From positions 339,237-403,236 of the forward strand of contig NZ_SPQS01000005.1 in NCBI RefSeq assembly GCF_004570865.1: a stretch of 64,000 nt of DNA. Reading direction: 5' to 3'. Origin of the DNA: Bradyrhizobium frederickii (lineage in GTDB: Bacteria > Pseudomonadota > Alphaproteobacteria > Rhizobiales > Xanthobacteraceae). The notes beneath the pieces are model-generated. The model was not told the origin of the DNA, searched no databases, and worked only from the letters and a program-made list of their open reading frames with translations. Below are positions 54,851-63,996 of the stretch, in pieces. The translations under genes were made by a program, and so were the position numbers. Each line of letters opens with the position of its first letter. Position 1 is the first letter of the stretch.

Positions 54851-56482
54851 TCAGGCCGGTTCGGGATTGCGCGAGCGATCGGACAAGGCGGTGGAGAGGA
54901 CGTTACCAAGGGCGCTCTGCTTGTCGCGGCGGCGTTGCACCGAGGAAGGAATGCGCATGGCTTCGCGGTATTTCGCGACCGTGCGGCGGGCAATATCAAT
55001 GCCCGAGGCGCGCAAGCGTTCCACGATGGTGTCGTCCGACAGGATCGCGCTGGGCTCTTCCGAATCGATCAGCTGCTTGATGTGATGACGCACGGCTTCG
55101 GCGGAATGCGCCTCGCCGCCGTCGGCCGAGGCGATCGAGGCCGTGAAGAAATATTTCAACTCGAACGTGCCGCGATTGGTCGCCATGTACTTGTTGGCGG
55201 TGACGCGCGACACCGTGGATTCATGCATCTGAATGGCGTCGGCGACGGCCTTCAGATTCAGCGGGCGCAGATGCGCCACGCCGTGGGTGAAGAAGCCGTC
55301 CTGCTGGCGCACGATCTCGGTTGCAACTTTCAGGATGGTGCGGGCGCGCTGGTCGAGCGCGCGCACCAGCCAGGTCGCGTTCTGTAGCGCGTCGGTGAAA
55401 TAGGATTTGTCGCCGTCCTTGCCGACCTTCTTCGACAGCTCGGAATAATAGGTCTGGTTGACCAGCACGCGCGGCAAGGTGTCGCTGTTGAGCTCGACAT
55501 GCCAGCCGCCGTCGGGACCGGGGCGGACATAGACGTCGGGCACCATGGTCTGCAAACGCGCCGAGCCGAACTTCATGCCCGGCTTGGGATTGAGGCGGCG
55601 GATCTCGCCGATCATGTCGGCGATGTCCTCGTCGTCGACGCCGCAGATCTTGCGCAAGGCCACGATGTCGCGCTTGGCGAGCAGATCGAGATGCTCGACG
55701 AGAGCCTGCATCGCGGGGTCGTAGCGGTCGAGCTCGCGGAGCTGGATCGCGAGGCATTCGCTTAAGGAGCGCGCGCAGATGCCGGGAGGATCGAATTTCT
55801 GCAGCACGGCGAGGACGCCCTCGACGTCGGCTTGCGATGCGCCAAGACGCTCGGCGGCCTGGCCGAGATCGGGCGGCAGATAGCCGGCCTCGTCGACGAG
55901 GTCGATCAGGTACTGGCCGATCATGCGCTGCGCAGGCGCGGTGAAGGCCACCGAGAGCTGCTCGGCAAGATGATCCGAGAGCGTCATCTCCGCGGCCACG
56001 AAGGCCTCGAGATTGTAATCCTCGTCGCCGGAGGCGCCGCCGCCCCATTCGGTGTAGGTGGTCGGCGCGGCGTCCTGGGCGTTGCGCGCGGCCGCCTCGG
56101 CCGGCTCCTCGGAGAAGACGTTGTCCAGGCCCGTGTCCAGGGTCTGCTCGATCTCGGCGCGGGTGCCGAGATCCTTGCTCATCCATTCGTCCTGGCCCGG
56201 CTCGAAGCCGTCGGCGCTGCCGCCAAAGCCGTCGTCACCCTGACCTTCGCCCTGGCCACCGGCCTCGTCGCCATTGCCGTACTGGCCGGCATCAGTGGGG
56301 GCCTCGCCCGCGGGGGCCTCGTCATTGGCCCGTTCCAGCAGAGGGTTCCGCTCCAGCTCCTCTTCCACGAACGTCGTGAGATCGAGATTGGACAATTGCA
56401 GCAGCTTGATCGCCTGCATCAGCTGCGGCGTCATTACCAGCGACTGCGATTGCCGGAACTCTAATCTCTGCGTGAGCGCCAT
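54851..56482 (-). CDS. rpoN: RNA polymerase sigma-54 factor RpoN
   Basis: A 543-residue sigma-54. Region I is MALTQRLEFRQSQSLVMTPQLMQAIKLLQLSNLDL (activator-interacting, Gln-rich); an acidic, Gly-rich region II spans about 55-130. The core-binding domain follows, then a helix-turn-helix (ESTVSRVTANKYM) and the RpoN box ARRTVAKYRE near the C-terminus. It directs nitrogen-fixation, nitrogen-assimilation and related genes at -24/-12 promoters. Bradyrhizobium has two rpoN copies; by context this is probably the rpoN2-type one (memory-based). Confidence 0.95.
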   Translation of the reverse strand: MALTQRLEFRQSQSLVMTPQLMQAIKLLQLSNLDLTTFVEEELERNPLLERANDEAPAGEAPTDAGQYGNGDEAGGQGEGQGDDGFGGSADGFEPGQDEWMSKDLGTRAEIEQTLDTGLDNVFSEEPAEAAARNAQDAAPTTYTEWGGGASGDEDYNLEAFVAAEMTLSDHLAEQLSVAFTAPAQRMIGQYLIDLVDEAGYLPPDLGQAAERLGASQADVEGVLAVLQKFDPPGICARSLSECLAIQLRELDRYDPAMQALVEHLDLLAKRDIVALRKICGVDDEDIADMIGEIRRLNPKPGMKFGSARLQTMVPDVYVRPGPDGGWHVELNSDTLPRVLVNQTYYSELSKKVGKDGDKSYFTDALQNATWLVRALDQRARTILKVATEIVRQQDGFFTHGVAHLRPLNLKAVADAIQMHESTVSRVTANKYMATNRGTFELKYFFTASIASADGGEAHSAEAVRHHIKQLIDSEEPSAILSDDTIVERLRASGIDIARRTVAKYREAMRIPSSVQRRRDKQSALGNVLSTALSDRSRNPEPA

Positions 56483-56573
56483 GAAGCAAGAACCGTTCCC
56501 AAAAAATTGGTCCGATTTTTGCTTATCTTACTCCAAGCCCGATGTACATGTCTTGACGAAACGCAAAAACGGG

Positions 56574-57593
56574 CTAGAGGCGGAATTCCTCGCCAAGGTA
56601 AAGGCGGCGCACGTCCGGATCGGCGACGATCTCATCCGGGCTCCCCTCGGTCAGGATTTCCCCGGCATAGACGATATAGGCGCGATCGGTCAGGCCGAGC
56701 GTCTCGCGCACATTGTGGTCGGTGATGAGCACGCCGATGCCGCGATTGGTGAGATGGCGGACGAGGTCCTGGATGTCGCCGACGGCGATCGGGTCGATGC
56801 CGGCGAAGGGCTCGTCGAGCAGCATGTAGTTCGGCCGCGTCGCCAGCGCACGCGCGATCTCGACGCGGCGGCGCTCGCCGCCCGACAGCGCGATCGACGG
56901 CGATTTGCGCAGCCGCGTGATGTTGAATTCGTCGAGCAGGGAGTCGAGCTGCTGCTCGCGCTTCTTGCGCGAGGGCTCGACCACTTCGAGCACGGCGCGG
57001 ATATTCTGCTCGACGGTGAGACCGCGGAAGATCGAGGCCTCCTGCGGCAGATAGCCGATGCCGAGTCGCGCGCGCTGATACATCGGCAGTCTGGTGACGT
57101 CGTGGCCGTCGAGCTCGATCGCGCCGCGATCGGCCTTGATCAGGCCGGTGATCATGTAGAACACGGTGGTCTTGCCGGCGCCGTTCGGGCCGAGCAGGCC
57201 GACCGCTTCGCCGCGGCGCACATAGATGCTGACGCCGCGCACCACCTGCCGGCTGCCGAAGGCCTTTTCCACGCTATGCACAGCCAGGAAACCCGGCCGC
57301 TTCAGGAGCTGGGGCCCGCCGGCGCCGTTGGACTTGCCGGCAGCCCTGACGGGGTGAACCGGCTGCGGACGCGGCTCGGGTTGATAATCGTGCTGGTAGT
57401 CGCCTTGATAGTCGCCCTGGAACTGCCCGGGCGCATGCATCGCCTGGTCACGGGCAATCGGCGGCACCTCGCGGATCGGGCTGGTCACGAGCCCGCCGAC
57501 ACCGTCACCGAGCGTGGTGATGTCCTGACGGGCAAATCCTGGCCGGCCGCGCTTGGCGGGGCGCCGACGGAACATGCTGAAGAGATCGACCAT
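56574..57593 (-). CDS. lptB: LPS export ABC transporter ATPase LptB with long N-terminal extension
   Basis: A 339-residue protein whose residues from about 101 onward are a normal LptB: Walker [12 protein letters not shown] with Lys141, [26 protein letters not shown] and switch [10 protein letters not shown]. It powers LPS extraction with LptFG and passes LPS to LptC-LptA. The first ~100 residues are an extra low-complexity, Pro/Gln/Tyr-rich extension ([19 protein letters not shown]) not needed for ATPase function. ATG 57593 ([11 protein letters not shown]) has GGAAGG upstream. Confidence 0.92.
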   Translation of the reverse strand: MVDLFSMFRRRPAKRGRPGFARQDITTLGDGVGGLVTSPIREVPPIARDQAMHAPGQFQGDYQGDYQHDYQPEPRPQPVHPVRAAGKSNGAGGPQLLKRPGFLAVHSVEKAFGSRQVVRGVSIYVRRGEAVGLLGPNGAGKTTVFYMITGLIKADRGAIELDGHDVTRLPMYQRARLGIGYLPQEASIFRGLTVEQNIRAVLEVVEPSRKKREQQLDSLLDEFNITRLRKSPSIALSGGERRRVEIARALATRPNYMLLDEPFAGIDPIAVGDIQDLVRHLTNRGIGVLITDHNVRETLGLTDRAYIVYAGEILTEGSPDEIVADPDVRRLYLGEEFRL

Positions 57594-57812
57594 CCCCGCC
57601 TTCCAGCCTTTCGCGACGATCCTGCGCGAATTCGCGCGATCTGCCGCAGCGGCCTTCGATTCGCCGATGCAGCATGAGTGAAGGGATGTCTCATGCCCAG
57701 TGAAACACGCCCGAAAAGCGGCGAACCCCGCTTCGAAGCCTTGTGCGCTAGATACAGTCTCGCCGGCCAAGCTTCAACCTCGGTTCGGCCGCATCCGAAC
57801 CAAGCCGTTGAA

Positions 57813-58550
57813 TTATTTCGGTTTACTTGCACCGGGCAATTGCAGAGGCGGCGCCCCGCCGGGCTTGCCGCCCTGTCCCCCCTGGCCGCAATCGCTGCCA
57901 CCGCCCTGCGGCAGCAGGGCCTGAACCCGGCCATTGTCGGATTCCACCCGCGACACGCCTGTCGTCATGTCGACCATCAAGCGGTCGCCGCGCAGCACGT
58001 TCTTGCATTGGGTCAGGACGACCTGGCCGGAGCCACCGAGCATGGTGATGAGATTGGTCTTGGTGTCGAACACGGCGGTATCGCCGGTCACCACCTGGTC
58101 CTTCTGGGTGACCACGACATTGCCGCGCGCCTCCAGCCGCTTGATCGAGGAGCTGCCGCCCGGACCCGGCTGCGCCGACTGCATCGGTGCGGATTTGGCG
58201 CCTTTTGCGGGTGCGGGCTGCGGCGTGGCCGGCTTGTCGCCGCCGGATTCGTAGAACACCACCAGCGTCTTCGAGGTCATGGTGGTGTCGCCCTGGATGA
58301 CCTTCACGTTGCCGGCGAAGGTCGCCTCCTTTTTCTTGTCGCGCATCTCGAGCGAGGCGGCCTCGATCTGGATCGGCTGATCGCGGTTCTGCGAAAAGCC
58401 CTGCATCGCGTTGGGCACGCCCTGCATCGCGCTCTGCGCGATGGCCGCGCTGCCCGCGACCAGCGCGATGCCGACCGCAAGTGCAGCCGCGCTGATGATG
58501 GCGCACCGCTTGTCGTCGCTGCGCGAAAAGATCCTGGTCATGAAAATCAT
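57813..58550 (-). CDS. lptA: LPS transport periplasmic protein LptA
   Basis: A 245-residue OstA/LptA beta-jellyroll protein bridging the periplasm for LPS. A signal peptide (about residues 1-38, ending AAIAQ) is followed by IQIEAASLEMRDKKKEATFAGNVKVIQGD, then an inserted Pro/Ala-rich loop (PATPQPAPAKGAKSAP), then RGNVVVTQKDQVVTGD. The tail is Gly-rich. ATG 58550 overlaps the lptC stop as ATGA; an ATG 9 bases later is an alternative. Confidence 0.9.
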   Translation of the reverse strand: MIFMTRIFSRSDDKRCAIISAAALAVGIALVAGSAAIAQSAMQGVPNAMQGFSQNRDQPIQIEAASLEMRDKKKEATFAGNVKVIQGDTTMTSKTLVVFYESGGDKPATPQPAPAKGAKSAPMQSAQPGPGGSSSIKRLEARGNVVVTQKDQVVTGDTAVFDTKTNLITMLGGSGQVVLTQCKNVLRGDRLMVDMTTGVSRVESDNGRVQALLPQGGGSDCGQGGQGGKPGGAPPLQLPGASKPK

Positions 58551-59275
58551 CTTGTGTTGGCAGACTTGTTCTGAGGCGTACGTGTCTTCGCCGGCGGCGC
58601 GGGCTCGACCGGCGCAGGCTGTGCGGCGGCCGGGTCATCCAGCTTGTCCAGATGCATCACCACATTGCCTTCGAAACGGATGACGTCGCCGCCTTCCGTA
58701 ATTCGCAGGCGATCCGCAGTCAGCGTGCCGTTGGTCAGCTTGACGTCGACACGCTCGTCCGAGGAGACCGTGCCCTTGTTCATGTCGACGAAGGCGGAGT
58801 TCAGCCGCGCCTCATAGCCGGTGGAGGTGCGCAGGAAGATGTCCTTGTGCAGGTCGAGCTGCTGCTGCTTGTTGTCGAAGCGGCCGGTGCGGGCATCGAG
58901 GAACAGGGTGGATTGATCCTCCATCAGCACTTTCGCGCGCAGGTCGTTGAGATCGACATGATCGGGATCGGTGATGTCCTGCGTCGCGGTCTTGGCCCAG
59001 AGCTCATAGGGCCGCCGATCCGGCGTGAAGCCGGACAGATGCGGCGATTCCATCGTGATCTTGGTGCCCGACACCACCATGTTTTCGACCGTGAGCGGCA
59101 GCTCGGGAATCCTGAACTTGTTGAAGAACGCGATGTAGATGATCACGGCCATGGCCACGACCACCGTCGCGGGGACCCCGACCCGCAGAATCCGCACCAG
59201 ACGGCTGTGGCGCGCCGCGCTGGCAAACTTCGCCGCGAGCGCGGCGTCGTAGGTGGGATTGTGGGCCGAATTCAC
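58547..59275 (-). CDS. lptC: LPS export system protein LptC
   Basis: A 242-residue bitopic inner-membrane protein. One transmembrane helix (about residues 33-52, VPATVVVAMAVIIYIAFF) is followed by a periplasmic LptC beta-fold (MVVSGTKITMESPHLSGFTPDRRPYELWAKTA). It receives LPS from LptB2FG and hands it to LptA. The start is GTG 59275 (VNSAHNPTYDAAL) with AGGAG 5 bases upstream; the much longer open frame to 60199 is an artefact. Coupled to lptA. Confidence 0.9.
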   Translation of the reverse strand: MNSAHNPTYDAALAAKFASAARHSRLVRILRVGVPATVVVAMAVIIYIAFFNKFRIPELPLTVENMVVSGTKITMESPHLSGFTPDRRPYELWAKTATQDITDPDHVDLNDLRAKVLMEDQSTLFLDARTGRFDNKQQQLDLHKDIFLRTSTGYEARLNSAFVDMNKGTVSSDERVDVKLTNGTLTADRLRITEGGDVIRFEGNVVMHLDKLDDPAAAQPAPVEPAPPAKTRTPQNKSANTR

Positions 59276-59351
59276 CTGAGCTCCTGAGGTGTCGCTCGCC
59301 AAGCCGGGTCGAGGGCGCCCCATTGTACCCGCCGCCGCCGCAATATGCAGC

Positions 59352-59388
59352 CTTGGACGTATCGGGCTTGGACGTACCAGGCTTGGAC
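59352..59388. repeat. 15-bp mini tandem repeat
   Basis: CTTGGACGTATCGGG, CTTGGACGTACCAGG and a 7-base partial CTTGGAC stand in tandem in the 173-base gap between rnd and lptC. No coding use is apparent. Confidence 0.75.
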
Positions 59389-59448
59389 AGGCCGCAGGAA
59401 AGTGTCCGAAACGGGGCGCAGACCCGAGTCTACCCGGCGGCCGAGGGC

Positions 59449-60063
59449 TCAGGAATGCGCGAAAATGTCCTCTTCCGCCCAGCCCTGGAGGTCGAGCAGG
59501 GCCCGGGTCGGCAGGAAGTCGAAACAGGACCTCGCCAGCTGAGTGCGGCCTTCCCGGACCAGCATGGCATCCAGCCGTTCGCGCAAGGCATGCAGGTGCA
59601 GCACATCGGAGGCGGCGTAGGCGAGCTGCGGCTCGGTCAGGCTGTCCGAACCCCAGTCGCTGGATTGCTGCTGCTTGGAAAGGTCGACATTGAGCACCTC
59701 GCGCACGAGGTCTTTCAGGCCGTGGCGGTCGGTGTAGGTACGGATCAGGCGCGAGGCAATCTTGGTGCAATAAATCGGCCCGGTCATGACGCCGAAGGTC
59801 TGGTACAGCACCGCGACGTCGAACCGCGCGAAATGGAAGATCTTGGTGATGGCGGGATTGGCGAGCAGGGCCTTCAGGTTGGGCGCGTCGGTGTGGCCCT
59901 TGGGGATCTGCACCACGTCGGCGCTGCCGTCGCCGGGCGAGAGCTGCACCACGCAGAGCCGGTCGCGGTGCGGGTTCAGCCCCATGGTCTCGGTGTCGAT
60001 CGCCACCGCATTGGTGTAGCGCGTGAGGTCGGGCAGGTCGCCGCGGTGCAGGCGTACGGTCAT
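59449..60063 (-). CDS. rnd: Ribonuclease D-like 3'-5' exonuclease
   Basis: A 204-residue DEDDy exonuclease domain without the HRDC domains of E. coli RNase D. Exo I is AVAIDTETMGL, Exo II is IFHFARFDVAVL, and Exo III contains LAYAASDVLHLHAL with the Tyr. Such short RNase D homologues are common in alphaproteobacteria ahead of lptC. It probably trims structured RNA 3' ends. Confidence 0.92.
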   Translation of the reverse strand: MTVRLHRGDLPDLTRYTNAVAIDTETMGLNPHRDRLCVVQLSPGDGSADVVQIPKGHTDAPNLKALLANPAITKIFHFARFDVAVLYQTFGVMTGPIYCTKIASRLIRTYTDRHGLKDLVREVLNVDLSKQQQSSDWGSDSLTEPQLAYAASDVLHLHALRERLDAMLVREGRTQLARSCFDFLPTRALLDLQGWAEEDIFAHS

Positions 60064-60203
60064 GGCGTTTCAAAGCCTCGGGTCGAATCGGTTGCGTCGG
60101 CACAATAGCTAATTCGGATTGCCGGCGCTGTAGCCCTTGCCGGCGGGCCGCGCAAGCACGCGGTTCGGTCAGGTCGTTGCCGTAGCGGGCGCCGCGCAAC
60201 CCT

Positions 60204-60752
60204 TCAGGGCGTCTTCTTCTGCGCAGGCACGGCCGGCCTGCCGGGCGTCGCCTGGGCTCGCGGCTGTGCCGATGCAGCTTCCGGCGTCGCGATCGCGATC
60301 GCGAACAGGTGCCATTGCCCGGCCACGACCTGAAACGTCAGATCGAACTGGATCTGCTGCGGCCGGGTCGGAATGTGACCTGCAAGGCGCAGCATTCCGC
60401 GCTGATCGAGCGCGGGCGCATCGCTGAACTGAGGCGCCAGCAATGCCGCCGCATAGAGATCGAAGTTACGGCGCCGCAGGTCGAGAAAATTCAATGCGAG
60501 ATCTGCGGCGGTGTTGCGCGCCTGGAAGTCGGGCGCAGCGAGATCGCGCAGCACCGTGTAATTGCCCGTGCGGTTGGCATCGTTGAGCGTGAGCAGCGTC
60601 GAGCGGATCAGATAGAGTGCCTTCTCCAGCGTGACAGGCAGCGAGGACTGCGCCGGGGCCGGCTCAGGCGTCTTCTGCTGCGCCATCGCCCTGTCGCTGC
60701 CGCAGGACAGCAGCAACGCCAGGGCAATCGCGGCTCGCGTAATCAATCGCAT
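60204..60752 (-). CDS. Exported lipoprotein-like protein of unknown function
   Basis: A 182-residue exported protein. MRLITRAAIALALLLSCGSDRAMAQ is a signal peptide; LLSC is an imperfect lipobox, while AMA-QQ would serve signal peptidase I. The body is helical then beta (LYLIRSTLLTLNDANRTGNYTVLRDLAAPDFQ; IQFDLTFQVVAGQWHLFAIAI), reminiscent of NTF2-like folds. The Pro/Ala-rich tail ends KKTP. It follows the autotransporter by 35 bases on the same strand, so a shared transcript is likely. Confidence 0.75.
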   Translation of the reverse strand: MRLITRAAIALALLLSCGSDRAMAQQKTPEPAPAQSSLPVTLEKALYLIRSTLLTLNDANRTGNYTVLRDLAAPDFQARNTAADLALNFLDLRRRNFDLYAAALLAPQFSDAPALDQRGMLRLAGHIPTRPQQIQFDLTFQVVAGQWHLFAIAIATPEAASAQPRAQATPGRPAVPAQKKTP

Positions 60753-60787
60753 GGAACGGCCCTGTGCATGCAACGGCTCTGCTGCAT

Positions 60788-62305
60788 TTACCAGCTGACG
60801 CGCATACCGACGCGGCCGCCCAATCCGCCGCCATTCGTGCCATAGGTCAGACCGCCGCTGGCCTGCACGTGCTCGCTGACGCGCAGCGCCGCACTCATGG
60901 AGAGCGCATTGGTATTCTGAAACGTCCCCCAGTTCATGCTCATCGCGATCTTCTCGGAAGGCATCAGCCAGGGCGAGCCGGACATCGCAAAGGCCATCGC
61001 GACACCGTTGATCGCCTTGCCGGTTCTGCCGTCGAGGTCGTTGAGGCGGGCATTGATGCCTGCAAGCTGGCTATTGATGCTTGCAATATCTGCCGAGCCC
61101 GCAAACCCGAGCGCGCTGAGCGGGGTGGCGGCAAGATTGCCGGCAGCGTCGGTGGTGACGAGCTGCAGCGGTCCGGACTGCGCGGCCTTGCTCGCGGCCG
61201 AGGTAACGCCTGACATCGTGTAGGTATTGCTCGCCGTCCCGTAGACCTGTTGGTCGGCGCGCGTCGCGGTGGCCCCATTGCCGATCGCGGTGGCGTTCGC
61301 GAAAGTTGCCGATGCGCCATTGCCGAAAGCCGACGAGTTTGCGCCGGTGGCGTTGGCGCCGTTGCCCACCGCGGTGTTTGCCACGCCGTTTCCGATCGCA
61401 TGGGCGCCGTTTCCTATGGCGATGTTGAAGCTACCGGTGCCGCTGGCATCAGATTGCGCACCGTTCGCGACGTTCCCCGAATTGGTGCCATGGGCATGCG
61501 CCAGATAGCCGGTCGCCGTGTTGAAGCTGTTGGTGCCAAGCGCGACGGCGGCGTTGCCGGTGGCGACGTTGTTGCTTCCGGACCCGCTCGCGTTGGTATT
61601 CAGGCCGGTCGCGATATTGTAGCTGTTGTCGCCGGTCGCGTTGGAGTTGACGCCGGTCGCAATGTTGCTGCTGCCGTTGCCGAAGGCGTTGGCGTTGGTC
61701 CCCGTCGCGGTGTTGGCGCTGGCGTCCCCGTAAGCCCTGGCGACAAACCCGGTCGCAAGATTTCTGCTGTTGTTGCCGGAGGCATTGGAACTGCGCCCTG
61801 TCGCGACGTTCCTGCTGTTGTCTCCGTTGGCCAGGGCGGTGAGCCCGGACGCAAGATTGCCGCTGTTGTTGCCGCTGGCGTTGGCGCCGGCGCCGGCCGC
61901 GATATTGGTACTGTTGTCACCGCTGGCTTGCGCGTTGTTTCCGGACGCCATGTTTTTGCTGCCTTCACCGCTGGCAATGGCTCCCGCTCCGGTCGCGCTG
62001 TTGAAACTGTTGTTGCCGCTGGCGTTGGCATTGTTTCCCGTGGCCCCATTGGAGCTGCTATCGCCGCTGGCGTTAGCGCCGGCCCCGACCGCGGAGTTGT
62101 TGCTGCCGTTGCCGGCAGCGGAAGCGGAGGGCCCGCAGGCAAAATTGCCCCCTGAGCCGGCCGCACTGGCGCCTTGATCGGACAAGGCACCATCCACGCA
62201 GATGAACTGGGCCCGGGCTTGCGGCGCGCCGGCGCAGGCCGCGATCACGGCAAACAGCGCCGTTGCGAGACAGGCGGCGATTCGCGCGCGCAACGAAATC
62301 ATCAT
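60788..62305 (-). CDS. YadA-like trimeric autotransporter adhesin
   Basis: A 505-residue type Vc autotransporter. The signal peptide (residues 1-32, ending QARA) precedes a head of 17 exact-length 16-residue repeats (residues 54-325; consensus NxATGxxAxAxGxNSx), a neck/degenerate head with AIGNGATATRADQQVYG, a short coiled-coil stalk (SADIASINSQLAGINARLNDLDGR) and a C-terminal YadA anchor ending in a beta-strand with terminal Trp (GGRVGMRVSW). Three chains would form one barrel displaying a beta-roll head for adhesion. ATG 62305 (MMISLRARI) has GGGGA upstream. Confidence 0.88.
   Translation of the reverse strand: MMISLRARIAACLATALFAVIAACAGAPQARAQFICVDGALSDQGASAAGSGGNFACGPSASAAGNGSNNSAVGAGANASGDSSSNGATGNNANASGNNSFNSATGAGAIASGEGSKNMASGNNAQASGDNSTNIAAGAGANASGNNSGNLASGLTALANGDNSRNVATGRSSNASGNNSRNLATGFVARAYGDASANTATGTNANAFGNGSSNIATGVNSNATGDNSYNIATGLNTNASGSGSNNVATGNAAVALGTNSFNTATGYLAHAHGTNSGNVANGAQSDASGTGSFNIAIGNGAHAIGNGVANTAVGNGANATGANSSAFGNGASATFANATAIGNGATATRADQQVYGTASNTYTMSGVTSAASKAAQSGPLQLVTTDAAGNLAATPLSALGFAGSADIASINSQLAGINARLNDLDGRTGKAINGVAMAFAMSGSPWLMPSEKIAMSMNWGTFQNTNALSMSAALRVSEHVQASGGLTYGTNGGGLGGRVGMRVSW
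61331..62146 (-). repeat. 17 x 48-bp in-frame repeats (autotransporter head)
   Basis: Seventeen consecutive 16-codon units covering residues 54-325, each beginning with Asn (NFACG, NSAVG, NGATG, NSATG and so on to NTAVG). The periodicity is exact with no indels. The repeats are diverged in DNA, so they are kept by selection rather than newly copied. Confidence 0.85.
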
Positions 62306-62724
62306 GTTGGTCCCCACCCCGTCCTCCAACCTTGCGACCGGCAAGTGGCGCAGGAGGATCGAAGACCGCCGTCACTTCCAGCCCCAGGCCGCCACCGCGT
62401 CAAAACGATTGACGCTTGCGCGGCACGGCGACACTCAAAGCATGCAGTCCATGGCTTTGGAAGACGCCGGATGCGCGAGGGACCGCGCGGCATTGCGTCC
62501 TCCCATATTCATGGGGTGCGGGGCCGGCGCCCGGCTTCTCAGCCCGCGCACGCCTTTCGCGAAGCCGCCGGACGGTTGGTCGGATCGCGGGCTGTTGCAC
62601 GTATCCCACAACCCGGCGCGTGCTTCGGATTCCGTCAGGAATGAGGGCCGTGCGCCCGTGAAAATCATGCGGGCCCACCCCATCTTCCGCTTTCTCTCCC
62701 CGCCACCCGACGAAATCGAGATCC
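62306..62724. other. Divergent intergenic region, nothing recognised
   Basis: A 419-base spacer between the autotransporter and MFS gene starts. I find no strong palindrome, RNA gene or credible ORF; open frames here lack family similarity. Promoters for both genes must lie in it. Confidence 0.5.
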
Positions 62725-63996
62725 ATGACCGAACAGACGCTCGCTGCGCCTATCGAGGCCCCATCGGAACGCCCGCGCGGCTTTTCGCGCTATCAGGCGT
62801 TTCTCATCGCGCTGCTCGCGTTCACGCAGTTCACCATCATCCTCGACTTCATCATCATGTCGCCGCTCGGCGCCATCCTGATGCCAGCGCTCGACATCAC
62901 GGCCACCCAGTTCGGCGTGGCGGTGTCGGCCTACGCGTTCAGTGCCGGCATTTCGGGCGTGCTGGCCGCCGGCTTTGCCGATCGCTTCGATCGCAAGCGC
63001 CTGCTGTTGTTCTTCTATGTCGGCTTCACGCTCGGCACCGCGCTCTGCGCGGCTGCGCCGAACTACCACGTGCTGCTGCTCGGCCGGGTCGTGACCGGAT
63101 TGTTCGGCGGCGTGATCGGCGCGGTGGTGCTCGCCATCATCACCGACCTGTTCCCGCTGCACATGCGCGGCCGCGCGATGGGAACCATCCAGACGGCGTT
63201 CGCGGCGAGCCAGGTGCTCGGCATTCCCGCCGGGCTGTTTCTCGCCAATCGCTGGAGCTGGCATGTCTGCTTCATCGCGATCGTCGTGGTGTCGGTCGCG
63301 GCGATCGTCATCATCGCCTTCGCCATGAAGCCGGTCGACGCGCATCTGAAGCTGAAGCATGACAGAAACCCGTTCCACCATCTGATCGCGACCCTCGCGC
63401 AGCCACGCTATACGCTGGCGTTCGCGGTCACGACGCTGCTGGCGACCGGCGGATACATGCTGATGCCGTTCTCCAGCGCCTTCACCGTGAACAATCTCGG
63501 CATCGACATCACGCATCTGCCGACGATCTATCTCGTCTCCGGCCTGTTCAGCATCGTCACCGGGCCGCTGGTCGGCCGCGCCAGCGACGCGTTCGGCAAA
63601 TACCCGACCTTCGTGTTCGGCAGCGCGGTGTCCGTGATCATGGTGCTGGTCTATACCCATCTCGGCCACGTCACGCTCGCGACCGCGATCCTCGTCAACG
63701 TGCTGATGTTCGTCGGCATCTTCTCGCGCATGATCCCATCGCAGGCGCTGATGTCGGCAATCCCCGATCCCGACCAGCGCGGTTCGTTCAGCGCCATCAG
63801 CGCCTCGCTGCAGCAGCTCTCCGGCGGCCTCGGCTCGGTGCTCGCCGGCGCGATCATCGCGCAGGCGCCCGACGGCGCGCTGCTGCATTTCGACCGGATC
63901 GGCTACGTCGTCGTCGCCACGACGCTCGTCGCGCTGGTGATGATGTATTTTGTGCAGAAGGCGGTGGCGGAGCGGGCGGGGAAAAGGGTGGTGTGA
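62725..63996 (+). CDS. MFS transporter (DHA-type)
   Basis: A 423-residue major facilitator with 12 predicted transmembrane helices in two halves. The motif A loop is GFADRFDRKRLLL between helices 2 and 3, and GRASDAFGKYPTFVFG is its counterpart in the second half. The early acidic residue in TIILDFIIMSPLG is typical of drug/H+ antiporter-like carriers. Substrate unknown. ATG 62725 (MTEQTLAAPIEAPSERP). The stop lies 4 bases from the window end. Confidence 0.9.
   Translation: MTEQTLAAPIEAPSERPRGFSRYQAFLIALLAFTQFTIILDFIIMSPLGAILMPALDITATQFGVAVSAYAFSAGISGVLAAGFADRFDRKRLLLFFYVGFTLGTALCAAAPNYHVLLLGRVVTGLFGGVIGAVVLAIITDLFPLHMRGRAMGTIQTAFAASQVLGIPAGLFLANRWSWHVCFIAIVVVSVAAIVIIAFAMKPVDAHLKLKHDRNPFHHLIATLAQPRYTLAFAVTTLLATGGYMLMPFSSAFTVNNLGIDITHLPTIYLVSGLFSIVTGPLVGRASDAFGKYPTFVFGSAVSVIMVLVYTHLGHVTLATAILVNVLMFVGIFSRMIPSQALMSAIPDPDQRGSFSAISASLQQLSGGLGSVLAGAIIAQAPDGALLHFDRIGYVVVATTLVALVMMYFVQKAVAERAGKRVV

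Noticed and set aside
59276..60199. LptC extended by about 300 residues
   Set aside because: The extension is out of family, overlaps rnd in another frame and is Arg/Pro-rich read-through; GTG 59275 has a good ribosome site.
61250..62155. Long plus-strand ORF opposite the autotransporter
   Set aside because: It is a shadow of the repetitive minus-strand gene; the Val/Ala/Gly-rich peptide only mirrors the 48-bp repeats.
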